Origin: Aegilops tauschii subsp. strangulata
Taxonomy: Eukaryota; Streptophyta; Magnoliopsida; Poales; Poaceae
Direction of reading: 5' to 3'
DNA length: 64,000 bases
Assembly: GCF_002575655.3 (NCBI RefSeq)
Contig: NC_053037.3
Coordinates: forward strand, 143,975,207 to 144,039,206
Shown: positions 58,628 to 64,000 of the stretch, piece by piece
Numbering within the stretch: the stretch's first letter is position 1
Layout of the letters: each line of letters starts with the position of its first letter
The notes under the pieces: model-generated
Seen by the model: only the letters and a program-made list of their open reading frames with translations
Databases searched by the model: none
Told to the model about the DNA's origin: nothing
Made by a program: the position numbers and the translations under genes

Positions 58628-58814
58628 ATCTACGCCAAGCCAAGACATACCAAGTACCCATCATAAACTATCATCCCTCGCAGTACATTATTCGCCATTC
58701 GCCTCTCGTTTTCCTCTCCCCCACTTCTAAAACGATTATGAAAAGATTCTTCTTTTCTCCGCCCCTCTTTCGTTCGTCTTCTTCGTTTGGCTTTTGTGTG
58801 CTTATCTCGCTTAT

Positions 58815-59598
58815 ATGGCTAGTCCTCCTATCCTTGTTAGCACCCCCGTTAATCAAGTTCTCAACTTCAAACAAAGGGAAGGAGAATTTAAAAGATGCTT
58901 AGTATAGAATTTGCAACGCTCAAAATATATCTACTCGAAAGCAACCTACTTCCGTTCTTCTTCACAATTTTTATGTAGGCGTCACTCCTTGGAATAGATA
59001 TGTTTCTAGATACCATTACCGAGGGGAATTTCTTGGGGAGCCATACTTTCGACTCTTACAATGCCATGATAGATTTGCTAGGCCCACCACCTCTTTTGGT
59101 TAATGGAACTGTTTTAACCTTGGAACATGTAATGCAAAGATTGGATATTATTGAAAATAAAATTGCTACCGTAGATTGGATTAAAAATTTGGATAAAAGA
59201 TTCATAATCAGATTACTCAATATGGATCTAAGGTGGGAGTTACTCTAAAGAACCTTAAGGAAAAGGAACCCATAGTTAATGAAAAGATCGATCAAGATTC
59301 TAATAGAATTGGCAAACTAGAATATATTATTACCAACTTGGGTTCCGCTTTTTCCTCCATTAAAACTACTCCAAATCTTCCTCCTAAGATTGCTAAGCTT
59401 GCTTATGTTCCTAAAAATAAGGGTGAATCCTCTAGTAAAAACCATGAAGATCTCAAATCAATTAGTGTTCACCCCAATTTTCTCGATATTATTAAGGAAC
59501 CTATTGTCACGAATGAATTTCTTGATTTCTTTCCTAGGAGTTTGATCATTTATAAAACTAAAGAATCTCCTAAGAATCATAAGTGTGTAATTCAATAA
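58815..59598 (+). pseudogene. Unknown ORF of C (coiled-coil-like), frameshifted
   Basis: The frame starts at ATG 58815 (MASPPILVSTPVNQVLNFKQ) and breaks near 58880. It is then carried by a frame from 59000 (EGNFLGSHTFDSYNAMIDLL, then LEHVMQRLDIIENK) and after another shift near 59235 by a frame ending at TAA 59596-59598. The middle has heptad-like leucine, isoleucine and valine spacing (ENKIATVDWIKNLDKR, EKIDQDSNRIGKLEYIITNL). It fills the position that gag-pro has in A and the unknown ORFs have in B and G1. Its N-terminus might be related to a gag N-terminal region, but I see no gag core, knuckle or protease. Function unknown; broken here. Confidence 0.6.
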
Positions 59599-61458
59599 TT
59601 GCATGCCGAAGATGATAATACTTAAGATATATTTGTGTTTTATGCCTAGCTAAGGGCGTTAAACAATAGCGCTTGTTGGGAGGCAACCCAATTTTATTTT
59701 TTGTTTTTGCTTTTGAGGTTCTGTTTTGCAATAAATATTTCATCTAGCCTCTAGTTAGATGCGGTTTTGTGTTTTAATTAGTGTTTGTGCCAAGTAAGAC
59801 CTTTGGGATAGATTACGGTAATAGTTGACTTGATCTTGCTGAAAAAATAGAAATTGTGCGCTCAGTTCCAGAATTTTTAAAAATCACAGAAGCGTCGAAA
59901 AACTCTGAATGTTTTACAGTAGATTGATATACAAATTTCCTAGGACGTCCTAATATTTCAGGATTTTTGGAGTTACAGAAGTATGCGAACTATCCAGATT
60001 ACTACAGGTTGTTCTGTTTTTGACAGATTCTATTTTTCGCGTGTTGTTTGCTTATTTTGATGCACCTATGGCTAGTGTCGGGTGGTATGAACCATGGAAA
60101 AGATGGAATACAGTAGATATTACACCAATATAAATAAAGAATGCGTTCACAACAGTACCAAAAGTGGTGATTTATTTTCTTATACTAACGGAGCTTACGA
60201 GATTTTCTGTTGAGTTTTGTGTTGTGAAGTTTCCAAGTTTTGGGTAAGGATTTGATGGACTATGGAACAAGGAGTGGCAAGATCCTAAGCTTGGGGATGC
60301 CCAAGGCACCCCAAGGTAATATTCAAGGAGGCCAAAGAGCCTAAGCTTGGGTATGCCCCGGGAAGGCATCCCCTCTTTCGTCTTCGTCTACTGGTAACTT
60401 TACTTGGGGCTATATTTTTATTCACCACATGATATGTGTTTGGCTTAGAGCGTCTTGTATGATTTGAGCTAGACAATTTTGCTCTAGTGCTTCACTTATA
60501 TCTCTTCCGAGCACGACGGTGGTTTTATTTTATAGAAATTGATGAACTCTCATACTTCACTTATATTATTTTGAGAGTCTCTAAACAGCATGGTAATTTG
60601 CTTTGGTTATAAAATTATTCCTAATATGATAAGCATCCAAGAGGGATATAATAAAAACTTTCATATAAAGTGCATTGAATACTATGAGAAGTTTGATTCC
60701 TTATGATTGTTTTGAGATATGAATATGGTGATATTAGAGTCATGCTAGTGAGTAGTTGTGAATTTGAGAAATACTTGTGTTAAAGTTTGTGAGTCCCGTA
60801 GCATGCACGTATGGTGAACCGTTATGTGATGAAGTCGGAGCATGATTTATTTATTGATTGTCATCCTTATGAGTGGCGGTCGGGGACAATCGATGGTCTT
60901 TTCCTACCAATCTATCTCCCTAGGAGCATGCGCGTAGTACTTTGTTTCGATGACTAATAGATTTTTGCAATAAGTATGTGAGTTCTTTATGACTAATGTT
61001 GAGTCCATGGATTACACGCACTCTCACCTTTCCGCCATTGCTAGCCTCTCTAGTACCCGTGCAACTTTCGCCGGTACCATAAACCCACCACATATCCTTC
61101 CTCAAAACAGCCCCCATACCCACCTATTATGGCATTTCCATAGCCATTCCGAGATATATTGCCATGCAACTTTCCATCGTTCCGTTTATTATGACACGCT
61201 CCATCATTGTCATACTGCTTTGCATGATCATGTAGTTGACATCGTATTTGCGGCAAAGTCACCGTTCATCATTTTTATACATGTCACTCTTGATTCATTG
61301 CACATCCAGGTACACCGCCGGAGGCATTCACATAGAGTCATATTTTGTTCTAAGTATCGAGTTGTAATTCTTGAGTTGTAAGTAAATAAAAGTGTGATGA
61401 TCTTCATTATTAGAGCATTGTCCCATGTGAGGAAAGGATGATGGAGACTATGATTCCC
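59599..61458 (+). other. C 3' non-coding domain
   Basis: Contains the hairpin TTGGGAGGCAACCCAA (59676-59691). AAGCTTGGGGATGCCCAAGG and a variant of it lie at 60287 and 60343. CTTCACTTATAT words (the reverse of ATAAGTGAAG) follow near 60491 and 60557. A 130-codon His-rich frame (60989-61381) is discussed as a finding, not called as a gene. The domain is truncated by D relative to B. Confidence 0.65.
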
Positions 61459-63034
61459 TGATACTTCTCCAACGTATCTATAATTTTTGATTGTTCCATG
61501 CTATTATATTATCTGCTTTGGATGTTTAATGGGCTTTAATATACTCTTTTATATTATTTTTGGGACTAACCTATTAACCGAAGGCCCAGTGCCAATTGCT
61601 GTTTTTTTGGCTATTTCAGTGTTTCGCAGAAAAGGAATATCAAACCGAATCCAAACGGAACAAAACCATCGCGAGGATCTTTCTTGGAACAAACGCAATC
61701 CAGGAGACTTGTAGTGGAAGTCAGAGGTGTAATGAGGCGGCCACGAGGCAGGAGGGCGCGCCCAGGGGGTAGGCGCGCCCCCCACCCTCGTGGGCCCCTC
61801 GTAGCTCAACCGACCTACTTCTTTCGCCTATATATACTCTTATACCCTGAAAACATCCAGGGGGCCATGAAACCACTTTTCCCGCCGCAACCTTCTGTAC
61901 TCGTGAGGTCCCATCTTGGGGCCTTTTCCGGCGATCTGCAGGAGGGGGATTCGATCATGGAGGGCTTCTATATCAACACCACAGCCTCTCCGATGATGTG
62001 TGAGTAGTTTACCACAGACCTTCGGGTCCATAGTTATTACCTAGATGGCTTCTTCTCTCTCTTTGGTTCTCAATACAAAGTTCTCCTCGATGTTCTTGGA
62101 GATCTATTCGATGTAGTACTTTTTGCGGTGTGTTTGTCGAGATCCGATGAATTATGGGTTTATGATCAAGATTATCTATGAACAATATTTGATTCTTCTC
62201 TGAATTCTTATATGCATGATTTGATATCTTTGCAAGTCTCTTCGAATTATCGGTTTAGTTTGGCCTACTAGATTGATCTTTCTTGCAATGGGAGAAGTGC
62301 TTAGCTTTGGGTTCAATCTTGCGGTGGTCGATGCCAGTGACAGAAAGGGGACCGACACATATTGTATTGTTGCCATCGAGGATAAAAAGATGGGGTTTAT
62401 ATCATATTGCTTGAGTTTATCCCTCTACATCATGTCATCTTGCCTAATGCGTTACTCTGTTCTTATGAACTTAATACTCTAGATGCATGCTGGATAGCGG
62501 TCGAAGGGTGGAGTAATAGTAGTGGATGCAGAATCGCTTCGGTCTACTTGACATGGACATGATGCCTATGTTCATGATCATGCCTAGATATTCTCATAAC
62601 TATGCGCTTTTCTATCAATTGCTTGGCAGTAATTTGTTCACCCACCGTAATATATGCTATCTTGAGAGAAGCCACTAGTGAAACCTATGGCCCCGGGTCT
62701 ACTTACATCATATAAGTTTCCGATCTATAATTCTAGTTTACTATTTATTTTGCAATCTTTATTTTCCAATCTATACAACAAAAATACCAAAAATATATAT
62801 CTTATTATCTATATCAGATCTCACTTTTGCAAGTGGCCGTGAAGGGATTGACAACCCCTTTATCGCGTTGGTTGCAAGGTTCTTGATTGTTTGTGCAGGT
62901 ACTAGGCGACTTGCGTGTAGTCTCCTACTGGATTGATACCTTGGTTCTCAAAAATTGAGGGAAATACTTACGCTACTTTGCTGCATCACCCTTTCCTCTT
63001 CAAGGGAAAACCAATGCATGCACAAGAGGTTGCA
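61459..63034 (+). repeat. D 5' LTR
   Basis: It is 1576 bases long. The GC-rich palindrome is at about 61739-61800, with GGGCGCGCCC and GGCGCGCCCC around GGGGGTA. The TATA box is at 61829-61836, and the reverse form of the near-palindrome (GGGATTGACAACCCC) at 62843-62857. Confidence 0.87.
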
Positions 63035-63045
63035 AGAAGGATTTG

Positions 63046-63063
63046 TGGCGCCCTTGATGGGGA
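63046..63063 (+). other. D primer-binding site, three changes
   Basis: TGGCGCCCTTGATGGGGA differs from the tRNA-Asp complement at three positions. The first seven bases, which pair with the tRNA 3' end, are intact. Confidence 0.75.
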
Positions 63064-63270
63064 GATCTACACTCAAGTCAAGACATACCAAGTACCCATC
63101 ACAAACTCTTCGCCCTCGCATTACATTATTTGCCATTCGCCTCTGGTTTTCCTCTCCCCCACTTCTAAAACTATTTTTGAAAACCTTTGCCTTTTCTTCG
63201 CCCTCCTTCCGTTCGATCTTGTGTTACCATGTGCCTTCTTTTTGCTTGCATCTTCGCTTGCTAAAAGCTT

Positions 63271-64000
63271 AAGGATCCTCATCCCCTTGCTAATCTTTTT
63301 AAGAGATCCAATTATGATGAACCAATTTCTAGTGATTTGAGTGCACTAGATTATCTTTATGAGGTTTTGCTTGAAATTCGTGAATCTGAAAATTGTGATG
63401 AAGAAATTTATGAAGAGATTCACGATAGCTCCTTGAATAAAAAGCATGATTGCAATGATTTTACTATAAATTCTCATGATGTCAATTGTTCTAATAATAT
63501 GTAAAACCCTAAGCTAGGGGATGCTAGTTTTGCTATGTCTACTACTTCTTGCAATGATCATGATTGGGGTGATTCTTCTTATGATCTTGAAAATTCATTT
63601 AAGCCCCATGATAAATATGAGATTGATAATAGTGTCTGCAATAATATTGAAAGTGGGTTTGGAAGAGTGTCAACTTTGGATCCCACATATTTGGATAATG
63701 TTCAATCTTATGGTATTTTTGATAAAAGTGAGTTTGGAGAGGTCATGACTTTAGTTAATGATAATCCCATTATTTTGGAAGAGTGTCAACTTCGCATGCA
63801 TGTGGATCGTTTTGAGAATATGTTATGTGATAGCTATTTTGTTGAATTTGCCTATGATACTACATGTAATTATTATGAGAGAGGAAAATATGGTTGTAGA
63901 AATTTTTATCTTACTAAATTACCTCTCGTCATGTTGAGATTGCTATCGTCTCTTTCTTCTTCCTTGCATATGCTAATTTTTCCTTGCTATGATAATTTGT
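63271..64000 (+). pseudogene. D copy of the G1-type ORF (start lost, one stop)
   Basis: The frame aligns codon by codon with the G1 277-residue protein. Shared blocks include DPHPLANLFKRSNYDEP, LSALDYLY, KHDCND, HDWGDSSYDL, TCNYYERG and SSLHM. The codon at the G1 start is AAG here (63271-63273) instead of ATG, and TAA at 63502-63504 replaces a glutamine-type codon. No frameshift is seen over about 240 codons. The window ends before the C-terminus. The alignment shows that the ORF is shared across element copies and that this copy is probably no longer translated in full. Confidence 0.75.

Larger units (their letters stand above)
57305..61458 (+). mobile_element. C: 5'-truncated non-autonomous LTR retrotransposon
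   Basis: A + strand element whose LTR lacks roughly its first 270 bases compared with D. It has LTR (to 58597), a decayed tRNA-Asp primer site, a frameshifted ORF, the post-ORF hairpin (59675-59692) and the shared 3' domain. It is cut at 61458 where element D begins; the B copy of this domain continues past that point. No target duplication can be shown for the truncated left end. Confidence 0.75.
61459..64000 (+). mobile_element. D: G1-family LTR retrotransposon, left part
   Basis: The 5' LTR 61459-63034 starts TGATACTTCTCC and ends GGTTGCA. It is followed by a tRNA-Asp-type primer site and a frame homologous to the G1 ORF. It is inserted in C after TTCCC (61454-61458), the likely left target duplication; the rest of D is outside the window. 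Being on the + strand, it is a second copy of the G1 type in opposite orientation. Confidence 0.83.

Noticed and set aside
58109..58902. 185- and 120-codon frames at the C LTR and leader
   Set aside because: They cross the LTR end and the primer site, so they cannot be a normal coding region; they are chance frames in conserved LTR sequence.

Overview
The window is plant DNA and almost certainly comes from a Triticeae grass (wheat, Aegilops or barley type). It consists of nested transposable elements. I found no host gene that I would call real. The best evidence is element boundaries: LTR ends of the form TG...CA, target-site duplications (TSDs), primer-binding sites, polypurine tracts and paired LTRs that rejoin across insertions.

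Layout. The oldest element is O, a + strand Ty3/Gypsy element with a chromodomain-type pol end and a tRNA-iMet primer-binding site. Its 5' LTR is cut by element G1, so only 31995-34609 is visible. Its decayed internal domain (34610-40858) is split by a solo LTR (L3, 35671-40038). Its 3' LTR (40859-41935, 56741-~57304) is split by element A. G1 is a - strand non-autonomous LTR element that reaches 31994. Its 3' LTR has been hit three times: by a CACTA transposon T1 (right end at 6424), by the Athila-like retrotransposon E1 (6629-15796, TSD ATCGC/ATCAC), and by a second CACTA T2 (16305-24295, TSD AGA). G1's leader holds a solo Copia LTR of Angela type (28655-30370). T1 itself is interrupted by a Gypsy LTR (L1, ends 4469). 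Element A (41936-56735, - strand, TSD ACTGC/ACTAC) contains element B (48402-55451, - strand, perfect TSD CAAGG). To the right lie a 5'-truncated + strand element C (~57305-61458) and the start of + strand element D (61459 to the window end).

How the parts relate. G1, A, B, C and D share an LTR type (about 1.57 kb, TGATACG-type start), a primer-binding site matching the 3' end of tRNA-Asp, a hairpin just after the coding region, and a long 3' non-coding domain with repeated short motifs. Their coding regions differ: G1 and D carry one unknown 277-codon ORF, B an intact unrelated 280-codon ORF, C a third ORF, and A a gag-protease. E1 has a different LTR but the same primer site; it carries gag-protease plus an Athila ORF1-type remnant. 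None of the tRNA-Asp group encodes a reverse transcriptase or integrase in this window, so all would depend on enzymes supplied elsewhere. This set of shared signals with exchangeable cargo is the most interesting pattern here.

T2 carries no recognisable transposase. It holds two gene-like pseudogene segments, two large tandem arrays (about 240 bp and 503 bp units), a 276-bp foldback and terminal repeats. Family names such as Angela are given from memory of sequence character and need a repeat-database comparison.
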